A stretch of DNA of 12,022 nt from CAYFVU01 sp964346645. Lineage in GTDB: Bacteria > Spirochaetota > Spirochaetia > DSM-16054 > Sediminispirochaetaceae. Below, piece by piece: positions 5,684-12,022 of the stretch. Positions within the stretch are counted from its first letter, which is position 1, and every line of letters starts with the position of its first letter. The translations under genes and the position numbers were made by a program. Where the stretch lies: contig CAYFVU010000100.1 of NCBI GenBank assembly GCA_964346645.1, positions 1 to 12,022 of the forward strand, in the 5' to 3' direction. The notes below the pieces were generated by a model, which was not told the DNA's origin, ran no database searches, and saw nothing but the letters and a program-made list of their open reading frames with translations.

Positions 5684-6808
5684 ATGCATTCAACAATTCG
5701 ATACGCTCAATACAGCGGACGAGGGGCCCGGCGAGGGCACTTGCTCGCCGCAGCGGCCCTGCTCTTTTTTGTTGCACTCGCACCCGTCGCGGGGCAGCAG
5801 AGTCCCTATCCGGTAGAGGTTACCGACAGCCTCGGCAACACCATCCGTCTCGATAAGCGGCCCGAGCGCGTCGTGCTCGCCGGCAAGGCCACCCTGCTCA
5901 CCGCGAACGCATATTACCTCTTCGAAGAGGCCAGAGAGGCGGTCGTCGCCATAGGGAAGACCAACCAGGGGCTCGGCAACTTCCTCCCCTACGTCTCCGA
6001 AGAGTACGAGAAGGCCCACAAGGTGCCCCACCAAGTCGGCCCCGAGCAGATCCTCGCTCAGAAGCCCGACCTGGTCGTCTTGAAGGACTTCATGTACTCG
6101 AAACTCGGTAAGAGGCTGAGCTCGCTCGGCGTTCCCGTACTATCCCTCAGTCTCGAGTCTCCCGCAGCCTTTCGCCGGGACATTCGGATCCTCGGGACGT
6201 TGCTCGACGAGGCCCGGAGGGCCGAGAAGATCGTCACGCTCTACGACGACCGTCTGCGGGAAATCCAGAGGAAAACCGACGGCATAGAGAAAGGGGATCG
6301 TCCGGATACCCTCCTGCTCTACTACAGCACCCGCGGCGGTGAGACTTCCTTCAACATCGCCCCAAAGAGCTGGATACAGACCTTCCAGGTGGAGGCAGCC
6401 GGAGGCGATCCAGTGTGGACGGAGACCCACGCCGGAAGGGGCTGGATGACCGTAAACTTCGAGCAGATCGCCGCATGGAATCCGGAGCACATCTTCATCA
6501 CCAGCTTCTACTCCGCCCCCGAGGACTACATGGAAGATATCCTGAGCAATCCCCAGTGGCAGGCCCTCGAGGCCGGCAAGAAGAACAATGTGAAGGCGGT
6601 GCCGGCGGATTTCTACAGCTGGGCCCAGCCGGACACGCGATGGATTCTCGGCCTGCAGTGGATGGCGAAGCAGCTCCACCCCGAGCTCTTTCCGCAGCTC
6701 GACATCGCCGAGGAGGCGAAGCGGTTCTACCTCGATCTCTACGATATCGAGGAGGCGACCTACGAGGAGGTGGTGCTTCCCCGGCTGAAGGAGGAGCTCT
6801 CTGACTAG
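5684..6808 (+). CDS. Periplasmic substrate-binding protein of a BtuF/FepB-type ABC importer
   Basis: The product (374 aa) should capture a metal complex, oxyanion or cobalamin-like ligand in the periplasm and deliver it to the permease encoded next. A Sec-type signal peptide is visible: basic n-region (RGARRGH, ~13-19), hydrophobic LLAAAALLFFVALA (~20-33) and probable cleavage near VAG/QQ (37/38); there is no lipobox Cys. The mature part fits the TroA/helical-backbone binding-protein fold: VEVTDSLGNTIRLDKRPERVVL (~44-65), VGPEQILAQKPDLVVL (~118-133), LSSLGVPVLSLSL (~145-157), VNFEQIAAWNPEHIFIT (~257-273) and the C-terminal TRWILGLQWMAKQLHPELF plus EEAKRFYLDLY (~318-353). This last block recalls FecBCD-type molybdate/tungstate binding proteins, but the ligand is not proven. 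First gene of the importer operon, with the elaborate regulatory region just upstream. Confidence 0.88.
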   Translation: MHSTIRYAQYSGRGARRGHLLAAAALLFFVALAPVAGQQSPYPVEVTDSLGNTIRLDKRPERVVLAGKATLLTANAYYLFEEAREAVVAIGKTNQGLGNFLPYVSEEYEKAHKVPHQVGPEQILAQKPDLVVLKDFMYSKLGKRLSSLGVPVLSLSLESPAAFRRDIRILGTLLDEARRAEKIVTLYDDRLREIQRKTDGIEKGDRPDTLLLYYSTRGGETSFNIAPKSWIQTFQVEAAGGDPVWTETHAGRGWMTVNFEQIAAWNPEHIFITSFYSAPEDYMEDILSNPQWQALEAGKKNNVKAVPADFYSWAQPDTRWILGLQWMAKQLHPELFPQLDIAEEAKRFYLDLYDIEEATYEEVVLPRLKEELSD

Positions 6809-6836
6809 ACTCCACCGTCTTCGGCACAAAAGGCTG

Positions 6837-7814
6837 TTGCTTACGGCGGCGGCCCTCCTCGCGGTGCTCGGTGCGGCGGTGCTTACCGGACGCTATCCGA
6901 GCGCGGGGATGATCTCTCCGGCGGTTTTACGGGAAGACCCGATGGCCGTCAGCCTCATCCTCCACCTGCGGCTGCCGCGGGTGCTCGCCGGCCTCATCCT
7001 GGGTGTCAGCCTTGCCGCCGCGGGGGACGTCTTCCAGATGATATTCTCAAACCCCCTGGTCGAGCCCGGATTTCTCGGCGTAAGCCAGGGTGCGGCATTC
7101 GGCGCCTCTCTGAGCATCGTAGCCTTCAGCTCCTCGCTCTGGGCCGTGCAGGCATCCGCCGCGGGCTTCGCGCTTGTCGGCCTGGCCGCCTCCTACCTCT
7201 TCGCCCGGCACTTCCACTTCGGCGGCTGGGTCTTAAGGCTCATCCTCGCCGGCATCGCCGTCAGCGCCCTCTTCTCCTCGGGAGTGGGAATCTTAAAGTT
7301 CGTCGCCGACCCGATGAGCGAGCTCCCGGAGATCACCTTCTGGATGCTCGGCGGACTCTGGGGAGTCTCCTGGCGCCAGACCTTCTCCATTCTGCCGGTC
7401 TTCGTCGTGGGGACCAGCCTGCTCTTTCTCTTCCGATGGCGGCTCAACCTCCTCTCTATGGACGACCGCACCGCCTTCTCCCTCGGTATGGCCCCTTTCC
7501 GCGAGCGCATCCTGCTCCTCGTCTCGGCCACCGCCATCACCGCCGCCGCTATTTCCGTCAGCGGCATCGTCGGCTGGGTCGGCCTCATCATTCCCCACAT
7601 CGCCCGCAGGCTCTTCAGCTCCGACTCCCGCTACTCCCTCCCCGCATCCATGCTCCTCGGCGGTATGTTCGTCGTCCTCTGCGACACCGCCGCCCGCACC
7701 GTGTTAGAGGGCGAGATACCGCTGGGAGTGCTCACCAGCCTGCTCGGCGCCTCGCTCTTCATTATCCTGCTGTCGAAACGCTTCATGAGAGGTCCGCGTA
7801 ATGCCGCAGGATAA
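6837..7814 (+). CDS. FecCD/BtuC-family ABC importer permease
   Basis: This integral inner-membrane subunit forms the translocation pore of a type II importer and would work as a dimer with the ATPase encoded next. From the TTG at 6837 it is 325 aa of hydrophobic helices with FecCD hallmarks: LRLPRVLAGLILGVSLAAAGDVFQMIFSNPLVEPGFLGVSQGAAFGA (~44-90), LILAGIAVSALFSS (~135-148), ITFWMLGGLWGVSW (~165-178) and the ATPase-contact and C-terminal block VSGIVGWVGLIIPHIARRL through EIPLGVLTSLLGASLFIILLSKR (~241-316). The start is uncertain. TTG 6837 has a poorly spaced AAAAGG, while a CTG at 6801 lies 6 nt after AAGGAGG (6788-6794) inside the end of the binding-protein gene and would give 337 aa with a basic N-terminus. 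The next gene begins 14 nt before this one stops. Confidence 0.93.
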   Translation: MLTAAALLAVLGAAVLTGRYPSAGMISPAVLREDPMAVSLILHLRLPRVLAGLILGVSLAAAGDVFQMIFSNPLVEPGFLGVSQGAAFGASLSIVAFSSSLWAVQASAAGFALVGLAASYLFARHFHFGGWVLRLILAGIAVSALFSSGVGILKFVADPMSELPEITFWMLGGLWGVSWRQTFSILPVFVVGTSLLFLFRWRLNLLSMDDRTAFSLGMAPFRERILLLVSATAITAAAISVSGIVGWVGLIIPHIARRLFSSDSRYSLPASMLLGGMFVVLCDTAARTVLEGEIPLGVLTSLLGASLFIILLSKRFMRGPRNAAG

Positions 7815-7854
7815 AACCATGCCACTGGATGAAGCCATGCCGCAGGAGGAAGCC
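7801..7854 (+). repeat. Three imperfect 18-bp in-frame repeats at the start of the ATPase gene
   Basis: ATGCCGCAGGATAAAACC (7801), ATGCCACTGGATGAAGCC (7819) and ATGCCGCAGGAGGAAGCC (7837) follow each other directly. The second matches the first at 14 of 18 positions and the third matches the first at 15 of 18. Each unit carries an ATG, and purine-rich bases that could act as a ribosome site for the next. Confidence 0.85.
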
Positions 7855-8643
7855 TCCCATGCGGTGAGGAAGCACGGTCCCTCGCTCCTCTCTCTGCGGG
7901 GGGTGAGCTTTCGCTACGGGCGCAGTCGGAAACCGGCGCTGAACGAAGTCTCCATAGAGATGGCCGCGGGTTCGAGCACCGCCGTCCTCGGGCCGAACGG
8001 AGCGGGCAAGTCCACCCTCCTCGACCTCTGTCTCGGATGGAAGAGGCCCGAATCGGGCAGACTCATCCTGGCGGGAAGGGATATCTCGGATTACGGGAGA
8101 CAGGAGATGGGGAGCTGGATGAGCCTCGTGCCGCAGAACGAACGGGTACGCTTCGACTACACCGTTCTCGAGTACCTCCTCCTCGGGCGGACGCCGTATC
8201 TCCATCAGCTCGAGATGCCGGGGCGGAAGGACCTCCGCATCGCCGAGGAAGCTCTCGAGACCGTTGGTTTGAAGCATTTAGCGGAGCGATCCGTGGGCAA
8301 GCTCTCCGGCGGCGAGCACCAGCTGCTGCTCATCGCTCGAGCCTTAGTACAGCAGCCGCGCATTCTCATCCTCGACGAGCCGACGAGTCAGCTCGATCCT
8401 GCCAATCGCCGGCGAATCATCGACCTGCTCACGAAGCTCAACGGGGAGGGAAAGACCCTCCTGTTTACCACCCACGATCCGACCCTCGCATCGGAGCTCG
8501 CCTCCGACGCCGTACTCTTGAAAGAGGGGAAGGTGGCGGCGGCGGGAGCGCGGAGCGGCATACTCACCCGTGAGCACCTCAGCCATCTCTACGACACGCC
8601 TATGCAGGTGGTCGAGGTAGCCGGCCGCACCGTGGTGCTCTGA
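7801..8643 (+). CDS. BtuD/FecE-type ABC importer ATPase
   Basis: This cytoplasmic subunit (280 aa) powers uptake by ATP hydrolysis. All catalytic motifs are intact: Walker A GPNGAGKST (64-72), Q-loop Gln112, signature LSGGE (168-172), Walker B ILILDE (188-193), D-loop SQLD and H-loop His225 (TTHD). FDYTVLEYLLLGRTPYLHQLEMPGRKD (~118-144) is typical of the iron-complex/cobalamin ATPase subgroup. It overlaps the permease gene by 14 nt; GAGAGG (7787-7792) is 8 nt before the ATG. The first 18 codons are three similar 6-residue units (MPQDKT/MPLDEA/MPQEEA), each beginning with an in-frame ATG, so starts at 7819 and 7837 are possible; the conserved domain begins only at ~29. The stop is 3 nt from the converging adenine deaminase gene. 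Confidence 0.95.
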   Translation: MPQDKTMPLDEAMPQEEASHAVRKHGPSLLSLRGVSFRYGRSRKPALNEVSIEMAAGSSTAVLGPNGAGKSTLLDLCLGWKRPESGRLILAGRDISDYGRQEMGSWMSLVPQNERVRFDYTVLEYLLLGRTPYLHQLEMPGRKDLRIAEEALETVGLKHLAERSVGKLSGGEHQLLLIARALVQQPRILILDEPTSQLDPANRRRIIDLLTKLNGEGKTLLFTTHDPTLASELASDAVLLKEGKVAAAGARSGILTREHLSHLYDTPMQVVEVAGRTVVL

Positions 8644-8646
8644 GCT

Positions 8647-10431
8647 CTACGCGCCCTCGCTCTCCTCGGCCACGCCCACCTCGGTGAAGGAGAAGGAACG
8701 GCCGTCGAAGAGTCCCATGTCGGTGACCTTGAGCTCGGGGATGACAGGAAGGGCCAGGAAGCTGAGGGTCATGAAGGGATCGAGCTCCCGGTTTACTCCG
8801 AGCCGCTCGAATGCAACTTCGTACATCGAGTGGAGCTTCTGCGAGATCTCTTCGATCGTCCTGTCCGACATGAGCCCGGCCACCGGCAGAGGCAGGGTGT
8901 CGATGATCTTCCCTCCCTCGGCCATGGTAATACCGCCGCCGGCCTGCACGAGCTCCCGCACCGCCAGGTACATGTCCTCGTCGTTCTCGCCGATGACGAT
9001 GATGTTGTGCGAGTCGTGGGCAATGGTCGAGGCGATCGCTCCTCGCTCGAGTTTGTAGTTCTCCACGAGCCCGAGGCCTATGTTCCCCGTCGACTTGTGC
9101 CGCTCCACGACGGCGATCTTGAGGATGTCGAGTTTCGCATGGCGCTGAAAATTGCCGTCTTTGTCGATGGAGACCTTACGCACCACCCCTTCGGTCAGCA
9201 GGCTGCTCGGGTGCAGCCGCATGACGCGTGCGAGGCCACTCGGCAGATGGAGGGCAAAACGCTCCTTGTCGAAGTCCTTTACCCTCACGGTGTCGCTGAC
9301 CTTCGAGATATCCACATCGGGTACCGAAAAGAGGGACATGCCGCCCTCGGCTACCTTTGCCCCGTCGACGTAGACGCTGTGCACTTCGAAGTCGTTCAGA
9401 TCCTCGACCACCGCGATGTCGGCGTCGTAGCCGGGGGCAAGGGCGCCCACCGTGTCCAAGCCGTAGGCCTCGGCGGTGTTGATCGTCGCCATCTGTATCG
9501 CCGTAATGGGGTCGATCCCGCGTTCTACGGCCATCCGCAGGTGGTTGTCGATGTGTCCCTCCGAGAGCACGTCCTCGGGATGACGGTCGTCGGTGCAGAA
9601 CATGCAGCGGCGGGCGTTCTGCTCACGCACCCCGCTTATCAGGTCGGGGAGGTTCTGCGCTGCCGAACCCTGACGGATAAGGCAGTATATACCCGCTCGC
9701 AGCCGCTCACGCATCTCGTCGCGCGTGGAGCTCTCGTGGTCGCTGCGGATCCCCGCGGCCGCGTAGGCGTTCAGGTCTCGCCCGAGCACCATGGGACCGT
9801 GGCCATCGATCATCATGCCCCGGCGGTGAGCGGTCATGAGTTTGTCGATGATCTCCTCCTTCCCGCCGAGGACCGAGGGGTAATCCATCATCTCTCCGAG
9901 GCCGAGCACCTGATCCTCATCCATCAGCTCGTCGATGAGCTCCGGTCCGAGCTCCGCTCCCGCGTGTTCGAACTCCGTCGAGGGAACACAGCTCGGGATC
10001 ATGAAGCGCACCTTGAGCGGTAGAGCCCTGCTCGCCTCTATCATGAAGCGTACGCCCTCGGCACCCCGCACGTTGGCGATCTCGTGCGGATCGGCGATGA
10101 GACCCGTGGTGCCGTGGGGCACCACCGCCTTGGCGAACTGACCGGGCGTGCTGAGGGAGGACTCTATGTGGACGTGCGCATCGATGAGCCCGGGTATGAG
10201 GTAGCGTCTCCCCATGTCGATCTCTTCATCCCCGGAGTAGGCTCCAATGCCGATGACGATGCCGTTGTCGACGGCCAGGCTGCCCTCGACCACCTCGTGA
10301 CTGAAGACATTGACTATTTTCGCATTCTTGAGCACGAGCTGCGCCGCCTTTCGGCCCGTGGCCACCTCGATTCTGCGGCGAAGTTCCTCCTTGCTCATAT
10401 CTCTATTCGTGTTCTTCGTATGATTCTTCAT
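8647..10431 (-). CDS. ade: Adenine deaminase
   Basis: The product (594 aa) hydrolyses adenine to hypoxanthine and ammonia for purine salvage, in the cytoplasm, using a metal centre. Amidohydrolase motifs in order: LIPGLIDAHVHIESS with the HxH pair at ~86/88, ADPHEIANV (~114-122), LGLGEMMDYPSVLGG (~177-190), MIDGHGP (~207-213), AGIRSDHESS (~226-235), CTDDRHPEDV (~279-288) and GHIDNHLRMAVERGIDPITAIQMATINTAEAYGL (~292-325). The C-terminal adenine-deaminase domain follows (AHDSHNIIVIG ~472-482, LPLPVAGLMSD, LDPFMTLSFLALPVIPELKVTD). Length equals the family norm. The ATG at 10431 is chosen because GGAGAGGA (10443-10436) precedes it; an ATG five codons upstream (10446) has no good ribosome site. 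It is divergent from the amidohydrolase remnant and linked by function to the purine permease at 11236. Confidence 0.96.
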   Translation of the reverse strand: MKNHTKNTNRDMSKEELRRRIEVATGRKAAQLVLKNAKIVNVFSHEVVEGSLAVDNGIVIGIGAYSGDEEIDMGRRYLIPGLIDAHVHIESSLSTPGQFAKAVVPHGTTGLIADPHEIANVRGAEGVRFMIEASRALPLKVRFMIPSCVPSTEFEHAGAELGPELIDELMDEDQVLGLGEMMDYPSVLGGKEEIIDKLMTAHRRGMMIDGHGPMVLGRDLNAYAAAGIRSDHESSTRDEMRERLRAGIYCLIRQGSAAQNLPDLISGVREQNARRCMFCTDDRHPEDVLSEGHIDNHLRMAVERGIDPITAIQMATINTAEAYGLDTVGALAPGYDADIAVVEDLNDFEVHSVYVDGAKVAEGGMSLFSVPDVDISKVSDTVRVKDFDKERFALHLPSGLARVMRLHPSSLLTEGVVRKVSIDKDGNFQRHAKLDILKIAVVERHKSTGNIGLGLVENYKLERGAIASTIAHDSHNIIVIGENDEDMYLAVRELVQAGGGITMAEGGKIIDTLPLPVAGLMSDRTIEEISQKLHSMYEVAFERLGVNRELDPFMTLSFLALPVIPELKVTDMGLFDGRSFSFTEVGVAEESEGA

Positions 10432-10472
10432 GTAATCCTCTCCCATCCACTTACATAACGAGTTGTGGCTTT

Positions 10473-10501
10473 AGTATAATCGATGAAACTGTGAATTTCT
10501 A
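10473..10501 (-). promoter_or_regulatory. Predicted ade promoter
   Basis: Minus-strand TAGAAA (10501-10496, 4 of 6), a 17-nt spacer and TATACT (10478-10473, 5 of 6). Predicted leader is about 35 nt to the ATG at 10431. The -10 box overlaps a plus-strand TATAAT (10475-10480), so the two directions could compete. Confidence 0.45.
10475..10480 (+). promoter_or_regulatory. Consensus -10 box facing the amidohydrolase remnant
   Basis: TATAAT is perfect to consensus, but no good -35 box is seen (TTACAT at 10451-10456 with an 18-nt spacer is weak). Transcripts would begin near 10487. Confidence 0.4.
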
Positions 10502-10532
10502 CAACAAACTGCAACAAGATGGGGTGCGAGAC

Positions 10533-11063
10533 TTGGGATTGATCATACGCAACGGCACGATAGTAGACGGAACAGGCGCCCGGCCGTACAGAGGCGACAT
10601 CCGCATCAGGGACGGACAAATTGCCGAAATTGCATCTTCTCTCGCGACAACAAAGGGCGAAGAGGAGTTCCGGGCCGAGGGACTCTACGTGACCCCCGGA
10701 TTCATCGACGCGCACAGTCACAACGACCTCGTCGCATTTTCCGAAGAGGGGTATCATCCCAAGGTGCTGCAGGAATACGTCTTCCAGAGAAGACTGCTGC
10801 CCATAGAGGAGATGATCCACAAGATGACGGGGAAGGCGGCGAGAATCCTCTCCCTCGAGCAGAGGGGAACACTCGAACCCGGTGCTGCGGCGGACGTTGC
10901 TGTCTTCGGTGAGGATTTCAGCGACCGGGAGAACAGACGGGAACCCGAAAAGCCGGCCGAAGGTTTGCGTCTGCTCACGGTAAACGGCGAAGCGAAGGTG
11001 CTCGACTCCTCTCTCCGGCCGGGAGGATCCGCAGCATCTCCCGGCAGGGTACTGACCGTATGA
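10533..11063 (+). pseudogene. N-acyl-D-amino-acid deacylase-type amidohydrolase with large in-frame internal deletion
   Basis: The N-terminus is typical of D-aminoacylase-like amidohydrolases: GLIIRNGTIVDGTGARPYRGDIRIRDGQIAEI, then VTPGFIDAHSHNDL with the metal-binding HxH. About 20 residues later the sequence is already the family C-terminus: EYVFQRRLLPIEEMIHKMTGKAARILSL, RGTLEPGAAADVAVFGEDF, LLTVNGEAKV and PGRVL. Members normally have about 480-540 residues; here only 176 are left from the TTG at 10533 (190 from a GTG at 10491). The TIM-barrel middle with the remaining metal and catalytic residues is gone, so deacylase activity is not expected. The reading frame is intact across the junction, near codons for KVLQEYV (10761-10781). 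GGGGTG before TTG 10533 is a possible ribosome site; GTG 10491 has none. A minimal functional protein is less likely. Confidence 0.7.
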
Positions 11064-11125
11064 TACCTGCCCCGACGGCAGACTCCGTTCCCGATTTTGC
11101 AGAAAAATATGACCTCTTTCCCCGG

Positions 11126-11143
11126 AAAATGTCGCAACATTTT
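11126..11143. repeat. Short palindrome downstream of the amidohydrolase remnant
   Basis: AAAATGT (11126-11132) and ACATTTT (11137-11143) are perfect reverse complements around a 4-nt loop. A GCAACAT direct repeat overlaps it (11134-11140, 11144-11150). It could be an operator half or a weak, AT-rich terminator. Confidence 0.45.
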
Positions 11144-11166
11144 GCAACATCCCTGAGTAAACACCC

Positions 11167-11195
11167 TTGTGAGATTTGCGAAACAACGCTACAAT
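11167..11195 (+). promoter_or_regulatory. Predicted sigma-70 promoter of the purine permease gene
   Basis: TTGTGA (11167-11172), a 17-nt spacer and TACAAT (11190-11195, 5 of 6). Predicted start is near 11202, giving a leader of about 34 nt, too short for a purine riboswitch. Confidence 0.7.
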
Positions 11196-11221
11196 CACTG
11201 CGTATGTTAGACAATCTCACA
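11168..11221. repeat. Long-range 9-bp inverted repeat bracketing the permease promoter
   Basis: TGTGAGATT (11168-11176) and AATCTCACA (11213-11221) are perfect reverse complements 36 nt apart. One arm lies on the -35 box, the other in the leader just before the ribosome site. This could be two operator half-sites bridged by a regulator. Confidence 0.55.
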
Positions 11222-11235
11222 CAGGAGTTTGAAAG

Positions 11236-12022
11236 ATGGAAAAACTTTTTGATCTGAAAGGTCACAACACGACGGTCAAGACCGAAATCTTGGCGGGCCT
11301 TACCACATTCCTGACGATGGCCTACATTCTCATTGTCAACCCGCAGATCCTCTCGAACACGGGTATGGACATGGGCGGCGTCTTTACCGCCACCGCCATT
11401 TCTGCGGCGGTCGGAACCCTGGTAATGGCCTTTGCGGCAAATTATCCGTTCGCACTGGCACCGGGAATGGGCCTCAACGCCTTCTTCGCCTTTACTGTTG
11501 TACTGACCATGGGTTACTCGTGGCAGTTCGCGCTCACGGCGGTCTTTATCGAAGGTATCATCTTCCTGATTCTGACCATTCTGAACATCCGTGAGGCGAT
11601 CGTGAACAGTATTCCGATCAATGTGAAGAGAGCCATATCGGTCGGTATCGGCCTCTTCATCGCATTCATCGGACTGCAGAACGCGGGTATAATCGTAAAC
11701 GACGATGCAACCCTCGTGATCCTCGGCGACGTGGCTTCGGGAACCGCCCTGTTGGCGATAATCGGACTCGTCATTACCGGTGTTCTGCTCGCCTTCAGAG
11801 TAAAGGGAGCGCTGCTCATCGGTATCGTCGCGACCACCATTATCGGCTTCCCCATGGGCATAACCAGCGCACCCTCGGGCAGTTGGGCACCCCCCTCTCT
11901 CGCTCCGGTCTTTGCTCAGTTCGATTTCAGCCAGGTCTTTACCTTCGACATGCTGATCATCCTCTTTACCTTCCTCTTCGTCGATATGTTCGACACGGTA
12001 GGAACGCTGATCGGTGTATCCA
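11236..12022 (+). CDS. NCS2/AzgA-type purine permease, 3' end outside window
   Basis: This inner-membrane purine:proton symporter has 262 residues visible and runs off the right edge without a stop. Family marks are clear: TTFLTMAYILIVNPQIL (~23-39), GMDMGGVFTATAISAAVGTLVMAFAANYPFALAPGMGLNAFFAF (~43-86), IPINVKRAISVGIGLFIAFIGLQNAG (~126-151) and TFLFVDMFDTVGTLIGVS (~245-262), the substrate-site region. These fit the guanine/hypoxanthine/adenine (AzgA, PbuG-like) branch rather than the uracil/xanthine branch. Which base is carried is not readable, but adenine deaminase nearby makes adenine or hypoxanthine likely. The ATG at 11236 has AGGAG (11223-11227) 8 nt upstream, and its own promoter. Confidence 0.93.
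   Translation, partial: MEKLFDLKGHNTTVKTEILAGLTTFLTMAYILIVNPQILSNTGMDMGGVFTATAISAAVGTLVMAFAANYPFALAPGMGLNAFFAFTVVLTMGYSWQFALTAVFIEGIIFLILTILNIREAIVNSIPINVKRAISVGIGLFIAFIGLQNAGIIVNDDATLVILGDVASGTALLAIIGLVITGVLLAFRVKGALLIGIVATTIIGFPMGITSAPSGSWAPPSLAPVFAQFDFSQVFTFDMLIILFTFLFVDMFDTVGTLIGVS

Noticed and set aside
5720..5790. Twin-arginine signal in the binding protein
   Set aside because: An RR pair is present, but it is followed by G-H-L-L rather than the x-F-L-K context, and the ordinary Sec-type signal layout explains the region.
8830..10023. 397-codon plus-strand open frame
   Set aside because: Antisense to adenine deaminase; no domain. It is open only because of codon bias on the other strand.
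10428..11198. 256-codon minus-strand open frame
   Set aside because: It covers the amidohydrolase remnant and the ade/remnant promoter region in antisense; its translation has no recognisable features, while the plus strand gives clear family sequence.
11196..11235. Purine riboswitch before the permease
   Set aside because: The leader from the predicted start is about 34 nt, too short for the aptamer, and the three-way-junction sequences are absent.

Overview
The window reads as chromosomal DNA of a GC-rich, free-living spirochaete (Spirochaetales). The main evidence is the gene at 636-2240, which has the architecture of the spirochaete-associated 'spiro-SPASM' radical-SAM proteins. This is recognition from memory of the family, not a database result. 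Coding is dense on both strands, with short gaps, overlapping genes and frequent GTG/TTG starts. I see no rRNA, tRNA, CRISPR array, insertion sequence or phage gene.

Region 1 (1-4699, minus strand) is read from 4699 towards 1: proA, proB, a spiro-SPASM protein and a family-2 glycosyltransferase cut off by the window edge. Spacing is tight (ATGA overlap, 33-39 nt gap, 26-nt overlap) and there is one good promoter, in front of proA. The four genes probably form one transcript joining proline synthesis to an uncharacterised sugar or surface-glycan function.

Region 2 (4700-5489) holds back-to-back promoters and a YedF-like TusA/DsrE-type protein that has lost the sulfur-carrying cysteine of its TusA domain.

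Region 3 (5490-8643, plus strand) is a complete three-gene type II (BtuCDF/FecBCD-like) ABC importer: exported binding protein, permease, ATPase. Its 194-nt upstream region contains a 17-bp tandem repeat, an 8-N8-8 palindrome over the -10 box that resembles a ModE (molybdate regulator) box, and a hairpin at the predicted mRNA 5' end. Together these suggest a metal or oxyanion importer under specific control; molybdate/tungstate is a testable guess.

Region 4 (8647-12022) is purine salvage: a minus-strand adenine deaminase, ending 3 nt from the ATPase gene, and a plus-strand NCS2/AzgA-type purine permease truncated by the window end. Between them is the remnant of an N-acyl-D-amino-acid deacylase-type amidohydrolase with a large in-frame internal deletion.

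No gene-free stretch exceeds 200 nt. The longest are 5490-5683 (described in detail) and 11064-11235 (a small palindrome and a strong promoter with a long-range inverted repeat). No convincing intrinsic terminator was found anywhere.
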